Origin: Petaurus breviceps papuanus | Lineage: Eukaryota > Chordata > Mammalia > Diprotodontia > Petauridae | DNA length: 64,000 nucleotides | Assembly: GCA_028583685.1 (NCBI GenBank) | Contig: JAMXIF010000002.1 | Span: forward strand, 57,396,109 to 57,460,108 | Direction of reading: 5' to 3' | In this document: piece after piece, positions 1-9,890 of the stretch | How positions within the stretch are numbered: position 1 is the first letter of the stretch | Layout of the letters: every line of letters starts with the position of its first letter | Program-made: the position numbers and the translations under genes | Notes under the pieces: generated by a model | The model's database searches: none | Seen by the model: only the letters and a program-made list of their open reading frames with translations | Told to the model about the DNA's origin: nothing

Positions 1-339
1 CTTGGGGGAAGAAGGAGTTGAGGAGGAGTTGTCTCCTTTATAATTAACAGAATTTACCTTTCCCTATAGATTGTGGTTCTCTGGAAAAAGGTTTGTCCCT
101 TTATCTCCAGGTTTCCATTATTCTTCTATTACTGGTTTAGATTTTTAAATCACTAGAAGGGCTGGCCAAGAAGCAATCATGCCTTGGACAAATATCCCTC
201 TACCCAACTCACTCTTGGTAAAATCGGGGTCTATTTTACATATGATTAAGTCCAGTCTCCCCTAGAAATGGCTGGCTATACACCACTCACCACTGCTACC
301 ATATCTAGCACATAGCAGGGGTCCATTTAATGACTTTTA

Positions 340-480
340 CAATTATTAATTGAGTAGCTATCATGCACAAAGTATTGTGCTAGGGGCTGAAGGACTTAGG
401 ACCCACCAGGAGAATACACAATTAACTATTAAAGGGCAACATACTAGTGCTATAAACTAGAAACTATTATTCTGAAGAGA
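340..480 (-). repeat. possible L2 3' end fragment
   Basis: The stretch resembles a reversed L2 tail: a short 'gtattgtgctaggggctg' segment matches the place where L2 reads 'cactgtgctaggcactgg'. It is too diverged for a firm call. Bases 1-339 upstream show nothing I recognise. Confidence 0.3.
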
Positions 481-487
481 AACAGAT

Positions 488-665
488 CCCATGGTATAGT
501 GAAAAAGGTGCTAGTACCCAAGTCAGAGGACATTGGTTCATATATTACCTCTTGTAATTACAATATTTGTGGGCATGGACAGCCCTCAGTTTCTTCATCT
601 CTAATATGAAGGTGATTGAACTAGGCTGGGCCATTTCAACTGTAGATCTATGATCCTCTGATTGT
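488..665 (+). repeat. CORE-SINE of the THER-1/MIR type
   Basis: A diverged tRNA-derived SINE. The head 'tggtatagtgaaaaaggtgc' is followed by 'ccctcagtttcttcatctct' (the MIR segment usually ending in 'cctcatctgtaaaatg') and by the THER-1 ending 'tagatctatgatcctctga'. All parts are in order on the plus strand, so it looks near full length but old. Confidence 0.7.
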
Positions 666-811
666 TTTCTGGCCGAGATGATTCTAGAACACTTTTTATA
701 GGAACTGTCATTTGACAAAGACTTTAAAGGCTTGCTTTAATTTCATCGAAGGAAGAAAGTAGATGTTCTAGCAGACATTCCAGACAGACATAATGGAAGA
801 AGCAAAGGTGT

Positions 812-1115
812 AAAATCAATCATTTATTTAATCCCTACCTCCTACCTTGTGTAGGCACTGTATTAAAAAGAGAGGCAAAATACAGACTTTGCCCTCAAGG
901 AGCTTACACTCAATGGGGAGACAACATGCAAACAAATATACACAAAGAAAGAGATGTGTAGGATAAAGAGAAAATAATTCACAGAGAGAAGACATTAGAA
1001 TTAAGAGGGTTTGGGGAAGTCTTCCCCCAAGAAGGTGGAATTTTAGTTGGGACTTAAAGAAAACCAGGGAGACCAGTAGGCAGAGTTAAGGAGAGAAAAT
1101 GTTCCAGGCATAGGT
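812..1115 (-). mobile_element. L2 LINE 3' region, reversed
   Basis: Read on the plus strand this is the reverse of an L2 tail. It starts near 'aatcatttatttaatccc', continues with 'tttgccctcaaggagcttac' and 'atggggagacaacatgcaaa', and ends with 'gttccaggcatagg'. The order matches L2 from its extreme 3' end inward. It is non-coding and decayed. Confidence 0.75.
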
Positions 1116-1124
1116 ATAGTAATC

Positions 1125-1290
1125 TATTCATGTGTATATGCATGTAAATGCGTAGATATAAGTATATAGGTATATAATTATATAACAAATATACACAGAC
1201 ATATGCACATGTGTATATGTATATATATATGAATGTATATATGTATGTGTGTGTGTGTGTATGCAGAGAGAGATGAGAGAGAGAGAGAAT
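1125..1290. repeat. TA/TG/GA-rich simple sequence
   Basis: A mixed low-complexity tract: TATATG-like units, then a (TG)n run, then GAGA. It is followed by similar TATG/ACAT-rich sequence at about 1410-1475. No function is inferred. Confidence 0.85.
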
Positions 1291-1304
1291 ACTTTAGTCA
1301 TTGC

Positions 1305-1405
1305 CATGACCTACTCTTAGTGATCCTTGGACTATAGCATGCTAATACTGACCACTGGATTTTCTTGGAAAAGATACTAGAGTGGTTTGCCATTTTCTTC
1401 TTCAG
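1305..1405 (-). repeat. MAR1-type SINE 3' part
   Basis: The reverse strand reads 'gaagaaaatggcaaaccact' and then 'agtatcttttccaagaaaat', which is the downstream body of the MAR1-like SINE seen complete at 1818-2066. Only the tail half is present. Confidence 0.6.
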
Positions 1406-1564
1406 TATACATACAGACAAACAGACATATAAAAGATACATATATGCATGCATACGTATATGTGTGTTTATATCATCATCAGTTTAATTTTACAACATTG
1501 ATTGGATTGTGTAAGTTACCTGTTCAAAACACGTTAACTGATCCTAATTATTGTTAATAGTAAG

Positions 1565-1655
1565 AATATGAATGGAATATATAAATAGTGTCTTAAGATC
1601 AGCAAAGCACTTTACAAATATTATCTCATTATAGCCTCACAACAACCCTGGGAGG
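1565..1655 (-). repeat. CORE-SINE fragment, reversed
   Basis: It contains 'gcaaagcactttacaaatat', 'tatctcattatagcctcac' and 'aacaaccctgggagga', the reversed 3' half of a MIR-type SINE. The tRNA-like half is missing. Confidence 0.75.
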
Positions 1656-1817
1656 AAGGTGGGTTTTTTTACACATACATAGATGTATGCATGCACATAC
1701 ATTCACACACATATATCATACTAAGAAAGAAGAAATGTTGAACTGTGACACCAATAAGAAAACTACTATGGTGATCTAATCATAAGAGAATAAGGGCTCA
1801 GCTGAACTAAAGTGAAT

Positions 1818-2066
1818 GAGCAGTTATGAGGCAGAGTAAATAGAGCACCTGGACTGATGCCAGGAAGACCTGAGTTCTCAAGTACTTACTAGCTGCATGA
1901 CCCTGGGCAAGTTACTTAACCCTGCTTGCCTCAGTTCCCTCATCTGTAAAATGAATTAGAGAAAGAAATGGCAAAACTCCTCCAGTATCTTTGCCAAGAA
2001 AAACCTCAAAAAGGGGCCATGAAGAGGGAGACCTGACTGGAATGACTGAACAACAAACAAAATGAA
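1818..2066 (+). repeat. MAR1-type tRNA-SINE with RTE-like tail
   Basis: A near-complete SINE. The tRNA-derived head ('gaggcagagtaaatagagca', 'gaagacctgagttc', 'gcatgaccctgggcaagtta') is followed by 'aatggcaaaactcctccagt', 'tttgccaagaaaaacctcaa' and the end 'gaatgactgaacaacaaaca'. In this family the 3' end is shared with RTE LINEs, which are thought to move it. The age looks moderate from scattered mismatches. Confidence 0.8.
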
Positions 2067-2069
2067 CTA

Positions 2070-4425
2070 GAATGAATTCCATAAGAGTAAAAACAATGCA
2101 CTGATGCAAGATAAACTACAATAGATTAGAGTATAAGATGTGGTAACTGACTGTGTAGGGGATTAAAAGGGGAGGAAGAATAAGGAATTCTCCATTTTGA
2201 GTCAGCATTTCTGAAAGAAAGGATGGTGGTCACAGTAACAACAGCAGGGAACCAGGGAAGTCTGAGGGGAAAATGAACAATATTGCTACTTCCAAAGGAA
2301 GTTGGAAAGTGGAAGCAGAGTTTAGGGAAAAGGTCAGCATCATCTATAGCCCAATTGTGGGAATGGATAAAGAATATAAAAATTAAGAGGAAAAGAGAGT
2401 TAAGGACAGAACAATGGGGGTAATTTCTAAGTTTAGGGGGGACCACAAAAAGAAGAGAAAGACTAGTCATAAATGAAGAAAACTATGAAGCTTCCACTTA
2501 GCAGAAGGGGTTTCCCCCCCAAAATAATATGTAATTTATATATATATGTAATATATATGTAATTTATAACTTTATTAAGTTGTAAATACTTTTTTAGTTA
2601 TATCCATACATGACTTTTAGGAGTAAAATTCCATCCTATGTTCTAGTATCTTCTGTCTGCAAATTTTTTTTTGCTGTTGTTAAAAATCTTTAGAACTTCC
2701 TAATTCGCAATATTCTAGAAATTCAGTTCTGTCTGTGTGTATGTATGTCTTTCCCCTCCCTGCCTTAAATACATTTTATGGATATCCTTTGTTTTTATAT
2801 AAATTATAATTTCTGGAAATATTACTTTCCCTTACTTCCTCCCACATAGAATTGTACTCTCCCTTAAGATGAAGAAAAAGTTAAGCAAAATTCCAAATTC
2901 AGTTATGTCTTCTGACAATGTATACCACATTCTACTTTAGTAGTTTCCCACCTCTTTCCAAAAAGAAGAGAGTTACTGCTTTTCTTCTTTGGAAAATTAA
3001 AGATGCTTATAACATGGTCAGTTTAGGCTATGTCTACATATGTTATTCCCAACACTAGTATTCTAAATGCCTTAAAAAGGAATGGATCATTCTAGAAATT
3101 ATGGTGAGATTACTCAAAATAGTTTTAGTTCACTCAAAAAAAATTTTAGTGTATGCAATGCAATAACATGAAGCAACATAGTCGGGAATCACTGCACACA
3201 CACATGCATACACACACATATGCATATCCCCCATACCCACCCCTATATCTGATATGAAACTTAATTAAATTGTCAAAAAAAAGTCTATCGGTTTCTTCAA
3301 CCCATTTTTAATTTTTTTAACAACTCACAACTCCCCAAAAACATCTAAAGTGGGGTCATATAGAAATACACTTAGCCTATTGATTATAATTAGGAGTCTC
3401 TAAGTGAGTCACTGAATCTTGATAGGAAATGATCTCTGTGCCTCAGATTTTCCACCCAGAAAAGGGGTTTTTGTAAAAATTCAACTTAACTTTTGGCAAG
3501 GTGCCTAAAAAACAGTTGCAGCCCTTCACAAATAAAAGACTATGTTTTTCAAACAAGAACTGCAAGAAAGTCATACCATTATCCTAGCAGGGCTGTATCC
3601 TCCTAGGTCACATCTCTACACAGAAAGTGGTTTGCCAATTCTGAACAATTTAGCTGGTTTGTGTGTGTAGACGAAGCCTCAGCACAGCACCTCAACTACT
3701 CCCACACTACAAATTAGGCATCTGTGACAGTGTATTAAATGATACCTTCAGGGCCTGAGAGAATTAATGTAGCTCCCAAACTTATAACCAAGGAGCAGAT
3801 TAGGGACAGAAGAACCTGAGTCATTAAGGGATGGAGAGGGACTTCTAGGTATGTTTATGGTGAAACAGAGGATTCCAACGAGGTTGTGATCATTTGTATA
3901 TAGGTTAAATGCAGTGCCAAACTTACATGACAGTTTCTTTTTTAAGTTCCTCTATACTATTATCTTTTTAATTTTAACAATGGAAGAAATTAGAGTTTGA
4001 TTAAATATTTCCAGATATAAAGGCCTGGTGTTCAGAAGTAATTTTGATCATTTATTTTGTAGTGCATTTTTCTTTAGCTCTCTTTGATGTCTCAGGTTGA
4101 TTCTTCAAACAGAAATTCAAATTAAATTTAAATGAGGCAATCTGATTTTTCTGACCTGAGAGAGTATTCACAAATATGAAAGAGATGGCCCAGCAGTACA
4201 GTTTTTCTGGAAAACAGGCAGACAACATTCAGCCAGAGATGCTGATGAGAGGGAGGATTATAGAGACTCTGAACATGTACTGTTTAATTGGGTAAAGTAT
4301 GTTTGCCAACTTATCCTATCCTATCTTCTCTCCCAATATTACCCTATAGACAGGGCAATTGCCAATTGCAGTGCTTATTCTTAGCAAACTCAGAGATCAC
4401 CATAGATGTACTCACCTGTTGGAGT
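2070..4425. other. no gene or clear repeat recognised
   Basis: About 2.3 kb with no coding region or firm repeat. I see short AT-rich tracts (about 2530-2570), a CA-rich patch (about 3196-3240) and a possible MIR remnant at 3400-3500 ('gtgcctcagattttccaccc'). Short open frames here are not supported by any motif. Confidence 0.6.
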
Positions 4426-4427
4426 AG

Positions 4428-4585
4428 GTGACATGCTAGAAGTGGATTTAGGAAGAACTGGGTTCAAATTCTGCCCCAGACCATTACATACTATGTCATC
4501 TTGGGCAAGTCATTTTCCAGGTCTTGGTTTCATCATCTCTAAGTCACCTTTCTAGCTCTAAATCTATGATCCTGGGATCTCTAGG
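4428..4585 (+). repeat. CORE-SINE of the THER-1/MIR type
   Basis: It has 'ctgggttcaaattctgcccc', 'atcttgggcaagtcatttt' and the THER-1 ending 'tagctctaaatctatgatcc' in the expected order. The 5' tRNA head is diverged. Confidence 0.75.
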
Positions 4586-4973
4586 TCTCTTCCTATCACC
4601 AGATCTTAGGAGAGTACTTTCCTATCTTCTTAACTCTTTCACACATTCAGAAATTACTAAATCTGTTGTAATTAGAGAGGATTCTGGGAAGGTGGCAGAG
4701 TAGGTCAGAAAACTTGTAGCTCTCCAAATTTCCTCCAAAAAAACCCCCTACAATTAAAAAAAACAGAACATCACCTCAGAGCAGCAGATATAAACACCAA
4801 GTAAAGTAGTAGTGCTCCTAAACAATCTGAGAAGACCCCAGGAAAGTAGGGAGCTGTGGGGGAGGTCCAGCCTAAGTGAAGTGCAAACACCTCGACTCAG
4901 CAGAATCAACAAACAACAAGAGCTGGGGTAACTGGATTGGGATGCCACCTCAGTCTTAGAAATTTTCATTTTA

Positions 4974-4976
<3 letters not shown>

Positions 4977-5047
<71 letters not shown>

Positions 5048-5127
5048 GACAGAGAGACAGAGACAGAGAGAGAAACAGACACAGAGAGACAAACACAGAG
5101 AGAGACAGAGAGAGAGAGAGAGAGAGC
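4977..5127. repeat. compound microsatellite (TG)n(GA)n(GACA)n
   Basis: A run of about 15 TG units passes into GA units, then GACA units, then mixed GACAGA/GAGA. It lies in the 5' UTR of the old L1. Open frames on both strands across it are compositional artefacts made of Cys-Val, Ser-Leu or Arg-Glu-Thr runs. Confidence 0.95.
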
Positions 5128-5434
5128 TCCTTGGGAAACACACCTGCTGGCTGTGGGCACTTGCAGGAGAATGGAATCCCTGGTTTCAGTTCTAGGGCAG
5201 AGAGGATAGCTATAGTTTATTGTCACAGAGGGACTGCAGAAGGCAAGATCATTTGCAATACAGGGGGCCCTAGCCATGGCTAGGGAGAAGAGAGCCCAAG
5301 GTTGGGCACCAAGACAGACCTTGGAAAATAACAGTAAGAAGGACCTGAGACTCGAGGCATCATTTCCTCAGCACTACAACTTGGTTATACCAATAGCTTC
5401 TAAAAACAAAATAATACAATAAATCAACAAAAAT

Positions 5435-6225
5435 GATCAAGCAAAGGAGTAAGAGCCCAACCATAGAGTTACTATGAGAATAAAGAACTGAATTGAGGAA
5501 AAATTAGAAAAAAATAAGAGCAATCCAAGAAAATTATGAAAAGAAAGTCAACCAATTTGAAATAAAGAATCAAACACTTAAAGGAGTATAATTCCTTGAA
5601 AACTAGAATCAAGCAAGTGGAAGCTAACGACATTCTAAGATATCAGGAAATAGTAAAACAAAATCAAAAGAATGGAAATACAGAAGAGAAAATGAAACAT
5701 CTCATCGGAAAAACAACTGATCTGGAGAACAGATCAAGGAGAAATAATATAAGAATAATAAGACTACTTGAAAATTATGATTAAAAAATAATCAATACAA
5801 AATTGCAAGAAATTATCAAGGAAAATTGCTCTGAAGTTCTTGGACAAGAAGGCAAAGTAGATCCCAGCAGGGAAACTTAGAGGAATATTGTAACCAAGTT
5901 TCAAAGCTCCCAAGTTAAGGAGAAAATACTGGAAGCAACAAGAAAAAACAATTTAAACATCATAGAGCTACAATAAGATTACACATGACCTAGCAGCTAC
6001 TATGGTGAATGACCTTAGGTCTTCGGATACTATATTCCATAGTGCAAAAGAACTGGAGTTATAACCAAGGGTAATAACTCAGGAAAGTTAAGTATAATTC
6101 TGATTGAAAAAACAAACATATTTAACAGACTGCAAGACTTTCAGCTTTTTGTGGCAAAAACTGCTGAACTTAAGGGAACATTCGACATACAGCATCCAGG
6201 AGAAATAAAAGGCAAACATTAAAGA
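5435..6225 (+). pseudogene. L1 ORF1 relic
   Basis: L1 ORF1 encodes an RNA-binding, coiled-coil chaperone. An open piece at 5596-5784 shows a Lys/Gln-rich helical stretch leading to 'RSRRNNIRIIRL', the junction typical of L1 ORF1 before its RRM domain. Further on, 'LITQESXVXIIL'-like codons ('gggtaataactcaggaaag') and the reversed-frame match to the ORF1 C-terminal region of the neighbouring elements (about 6020-6215) are visible. Several in-frame stops and shifts split it, so no full protein can be made. Confidence 0.7.
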
Positions 6226-6504
6226 CCAATTATAAGGGAATCAATAAGGTCAAATTGTCTACTTTGTATATGTGAAAATATTAGCAGTACTCTTATGACT
6301 GTCATTATTTGGGTAGTTTGAAAGAAAGGCTTAGGCTGAGCTGAGTATGATGGGGTGATTCTAAAAACATAAAACTGTGTAGGGAGAGATAAAAAGGAGT
6401 AATTATCTCATACAAATGAGGCATAAAAGGAAAAACTGCTACAGAAGAAGCTAGTGGGGGTGTAGGTAGTGCGGGAACCTTACTCTCATTGGGAATGGGT
6501 TAAA

Positions 6505-6580
6505 GATTATATATATGTATGTGTGTATATGTGCATACACACATATACACATATGTATATATGTGTATACACACATATGG
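6505..6580. repeat. TATG/CATA-rich tract with inverted symmetry
   Basis: Alternating TATATGTATG and CACATATACACATA units form a near-palindromic, possibly hairpin-forming tract between L1 ORF1 and ORF2 remnants. Confidence 0.8.
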
Positions 6581-6789
6581 GTATAAGTCTTCTAAATCCA
6601 GAAAGAAATAAGAGAGCGAGGGCTCAGAGTGGGGGAGAGAGAATAAGAGAGGGATCTTCAGAGGTGTGGGTAGGTTAAGGAATTAGGAGGGCAAGGTAGT
6701 GGGTAGAAGTAAAACAGAAGAGTGAGGAGAGAGAAGATAAACAGGGTCAGAAGGATAGTGAGGAAAAATGGGAAGGAGGAAAATGCACA

Positions 6790-7214
6790 AGTAATTCGAG
6801 CTTAGAATGTGAATGGAATGAATTTACCCATAAAACAGAAATGGATAGTTGATTAAAAATCTGAATTAAACAATATGCTGCTTTCAGGAAACATTATAAA
6901 AATGAGAGACAAAAATGAAGATAAAATAAAGAGCAGGAGTAAAATGTATTATGTTAAAAAAAGCAGGGATAGGGGCAGCTAGTAAAGCGCTGGCCCTGGA
7001 GTCGGGAGGACCCCGAGTTCGGTTCCAGCCTGAGACACTTAACACCCACACAAAAATACTAGCCGTGTAACCTTGGGCAAGTTACTTAACCCCAAAATTG
7101 CCCTCCAAAAGGCAAAAAAAAAAAAGCAGGGATAGTTATCATGATCTTAGACAAAGTTAAAGTTAAAACTGATTTAATCAAAATGAAAAATAGAGAAGCT
7201 ACACTATGCATCAG
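6790..7214 (+). pseudogene. L1 ORF2 N-terminal relic (endonuclease)
   Basis: The codons 'gtgaatggaatgaatttacc' correspond to NVNGMN, the start of the L1 apurinic-type endonuclease. They are followed by 'IKN.N.TICC.QET'-like codons (about 6860-6890). The frame resumes after the inserted SINE with 'ttatcatgatcttagacaaa', matching the IxIMISDK region. Only roughly the first 90 codons' worth of ORF2 remain and they are interrupted. Confidence 0.75.
6973..7118 (+). repeat. tRNA-derived marsupial SINE inside L1
   Basis: A full SINE: head 'gggcagctagtaaagcgctg', 'ctggagtcgggaggaccccg', 'ccttgggcaagttacttaac', end 'attgccctcc' and an A-rich tail. The flanks carry the same 17 bases (6956-6972 and 7119-7135, ending 'agcagggatag'), a target-site duplication that proves insertion into the older L1 ORF2. 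The A-tail and long duplication fit mobilisation by L1 machinery. Confidence 0.9.
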
Positions 7215-8067
7215 TGTAATGTAATGCCAAGGAAAGGCAACTTCCCAGGTTCAAAATACCAGCATAGGTGCTCTCCATTTTATTCAGTGACAAACCAAGA
7301 ACAGAGAAGGTCAAAACATGACATCATTCAAAATACAGCATTTACTAAGTGTGATTAAATAATCTCCAAGTACTACCCCACCCCAGGACCTTCCAATCAT
7401 TCAATCAATTACAAAGTCCCTGTTCTAAATACTACTCCACCCCTAGGCTGTACCTTCATTTAGTCCACCACAAAGCCCCTCTTCTCAAATGGAGATTAGT
7501 TTCCAATCTAAGTAAAGTACATTCATTTGTTCAACCATAGAACACAAAAAGGTCAAAAGTTCCCCACCCCTGGATCACAATTGAATCTACCCCAGAGTTA
7601 CATCAAGTTTAAACACAGCACTTAATACCCAAATGTAGGTCTTTTCTTCATCTTGACACCAGGCAAGTTCTCAGCAATCTTAGTTCCTGGGGAGACAAGG
7701 CTTAGCAAGGCCACAAGATACATTGCCAGTCCCTTCATTAATTCATCCTCTCTCTGTAGAACAGTCCTAGAACCCCTGAAAACATTAGCAAAACCCTCTC
7801 CCAGGATTTCTGTAAACATACAACAAGAAAATCCTTCTTCAGGGCTTCTGAACCAACAGAAAGGTTCCCACACCCCTGCAACAACAGCACTGTCCTTCAC
7901 CAGTGGACAGTATTCACTCTGTCTGCAGGACAGTCTCCAGACACCTGCAACAACAGCACTGTCCTTCACCAGTGGACAGTATTCACTCTCTGTCTGCAGG
8001 ACAGTCTCAGGATCTCTTAGCCAGCAGCCAGGTTCCAGGACTTCTTCAACAAAAGGACTGTCTTTCC
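7215..8067 (-). mobile_element. partial LTR of an endogenous retrovirus
   Basis: Same family as the complete LTR at 9891-11106, aligned from the shared terminus 'tgtaat' onward at roughly 95-97% identity by eye. Orientation is inferred as minus from a reversed AATAAA (7278-7283) near this terminus, as in the other copy. It is incomplete (about 0.85 of 1.2 kb) and abuts the L1 relic directly. Broken; a lineage-specific and fairly young insertion judged from the low divergence between copies. Confidence 0.8.
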
Positions 8068-8320
8068 TTTTTGCATCCTCTCTTGTGTTCTGCTGTGTAC
8101 ATAGCAGTCTTTTTTTTTTCTTTTCTCATTCTGTATTTAAGTTTAAATTTAAAAATATATATAAATAAATCTGCCATTATTCACTTGGGAAATGCTTGAA
8201 AAAGATGGGAAGGATGACAGAGACGGGTCCCTTCCCAATGAGAAACAATGGATGAGAATAGGATGACCATACTAGAAAGGGTAGGAAAGGAAGGAATAGT
8301 TTTCTTAAAAATTATTGTTC
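8068..8320. other. unrecognised, pyrimidine- then A-rich
   Basis: The DNA beyond the end of LTR similarity: a T-rich run (about 8108-8125), then 'aaatatatataaataaatct' and unique-looking sequence. It is not the missing part of the LTR and not recognisably L1. Confidence 0.5.
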
Positions 8321-8324
8321 ACAG

Positions 8325-8475
8325 GGGCAGTTAGGTGGCGCAGTGAAAAGAGCACCAGCCCTGTAGTCAGGAGGACCTGAGTTCAAATATGGCTTCAGAC
8401 ACTTGACACACTTACTAGCCGTGTGACTTTGGGCAAGTCACTTAACCCCAATTGCCCTCCAAAAAAAAAAGGCAA
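8325..8475 (+). repeat. tRNA-derived marsupial SINE
   Basis: Head 'ggggcagttaggtggcgcag', middle 'gtcaggaggacctgagttca', then 'tttgggcaagtcacttaacc', end 'ccaattgccctccaaaa' and an A/AAAG-rich tail to about 8490. Well preserved. No convincing target duplication was seen. Confidence 0.9.
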
Positions 8476-8629
8476 AAAAGAAAGAAAGAATATTTTCATA
8501 TAAAAACGAAAAAAAAGAAAAGTTGTTCCTAATGTCGATCTCTTACAAGAGACATTTCCACACCCCCAGTTGTTAATGCTTCCCTCTGAAATAATTTTAT
8601 TTTAATTTTTTATAGATTTAATATATTGA

Positions 8630-8885
8630 AGAGAGGCAATATGGGCTAGGAAACAGAGAGCTGACCTATGATGAGGAGACCTAAACTCAAGTGATGCCAC
8701 TCACAAATACCAACTGTACGTGTTACCTTGGAGAATCATTAGTATCTCAGTGCCTGAAGCGACTCTCTAAGCCTATGGTGTCACAAAGCAGGCACCAATC
8801 TATGCTGGGAGGTAGGCATGGGAGGGATGGGGGGTTGCCTTCACTGGAAGTTGGCTATTCGAGTAAAATCACAGTTCTAGAGAAA
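8630..8885 (+). repeat. tRNA-SINE with 'gcgactctctaag' 3' domain
   Basis: A diverged SINE whose 3' half has 'cgactctctaagcctatggt', 'caggcaccaatctatgctgg' and 'taaaatcacagttctag'. The same family recurs at 30095-30345 (plus) and 25255-25440 (minus). It differs from the MIR, MAR1 and short-SINE families in its 3' half. I recognise it as a marsupial SINE but cannot give a sure name. Confidence 0.65.
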
Positions 8886-8932
8886 AAAAAAAAATATATA
8901 TATATATATATATATTTTATATTTACCTACCT
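8885..8932. repeat. A-run followed by (TA)n
   Basis: About 12 A residues and then about 13 TA units directly after the SINE, so it probably grew from the SINE tail. Confidence 0.9.
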
Positions 8933-8939
8933 GTGTATA

Positions 8940-9070
8940 CATGGTTTCTCCCCAGTAGGATGCCTGTTCTTTGAGGGCAAAGATTGCCCTTTTTGCCTTC
9001 GTATCCCCAGTGCCTACTAGATTGCCTGGCACTTAGTAGGTATTTAATAAATGTTTATATAATGGAATTG
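8940..9070 (+). mobile_element. L2 LINE 3' end
   Basis: It contains 'tgttctttgagggcaaagat', 'cgtatccccagtgcctacta', 'ttgcctggcacttagtaggt' and 'atttaataaatgtttata', the canonical last 130 bases of L2. Confidence 0.85.
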
Positions 9071-9074
9071 AATC

Positions 9075-9885
9075 CTACGGTCCTCAGGGACATTTAGTGT
9101 TTTCCAAGTACTAAAGATCTAAGCACTTGAAGTCAAAATTATTTGTTTTTTTTAAATGACATTGACATAATAATCCTTTGGGGGATTTGTTTTCCAGGTT
9201 GCACAAGCCTCCTAACAGCAAATATTTAAAATCTAAAAGTTAGAAATGAATGCAAATTACATAATTTCTCTAAGCAGAAGTAAATCAGGTCAGTTTAATA
9301 CAATCTACAAATGACAAATTTGCAAAAATGCCTTTATAATCTACAAAACTAATTTCAGTCAACCACTAGTACAAGCTTAATGAAGTTTGAGAATAAAAAG
9401 GACGTTAAAGCGGTCTCGTCTTCCCAAAGGGAGCACATACTGAATTGCAAGCAATAATCTCTATTTTGTTCAAAGTGATAAATTTGTGAATCCTCATAAT
9501 AGCCCAAAGAATTCTAGAGAAAGAGAGAACTGGAATGAGAAGGAAAATATTGTGCTGATTTACCATCTTTGTGCTTGTACCCTCGATGAAAATAAGAAAA
9601 GAGACCAGGCAGCATTTTACAAATGAAATTTTAAATCAGAACACATCTTTTGCAGGCACACAACTGACAGATTCAGATACTGCAAAAGCCTCCTCAAATT
9701 ATTGTTTTTTGACTACAAAAATGAATTTGATTCGGAGAATAAAATGTAAATTTAAAGGCTCCTCCTAGAAGAAATTCATGTTAAAGTCATCTGAGATTCC
9801 TTTATAAAAGGTAGAAGTAAAATTTCCTAGCACTTTGCCATGTGAGGTGAGCTAATTTTCCCTAAGGTTCTCTACCTCATGAAGG
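9075..9885. other. no gene or repeat recognised
   Basis: Unique-looking AT-rich sequence between an L2 tail and the solo LTR. A 65-codon open frame at 9571-9768 shows no motif. Confidence 0.5.
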
Positions 9886-9890
9886 CTAAG

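Larger units (their letters stand above)
4676..7214 (+). mobile_element. L1 LINE, old, 5' part through start of ORF2
   Basis: The element begins with an L1-like 5' end ('ttctgggaaggtggcagagt'). It carries a 5' UTR with a large microsatellite (4977-5127), a broken ORF1 (about 5435-6225), a purine-rich inter-ORF region and the first codons of ORF2 (from about 6790). It stops at 7214 where a partial LTR begins. The 3' three quarters, with the reverse transcriptase and tail, are absent downstream of the LTR, so a deletion or rearrangement followed. A SINE sits inside at 6973-7118. The order matches the minus-strand L1 at 12121-18783 but with more substitutions, so this copy is probably older. Confidence 0.8.

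Noticed and set aside
4754-5277. Several open frames over the compound microsatellite
   Set aside because: They consist of simple amino acid runs produced by the repeat and occur on both strands.
6973-7118. SINE heads considered as functional tRNA genes
   Set aside because: All copies have diverged A/B box regions, lack a closed cloverleaf and carry SINE bodies and A-tails, so they are tRNA-derived retroposons.
8325-8475. A target duplication around this SINE
   Set aside because: The flanks 'aaattattgttcac' and 'agaatattttcat' are only vaguely alike; not enough to claim.
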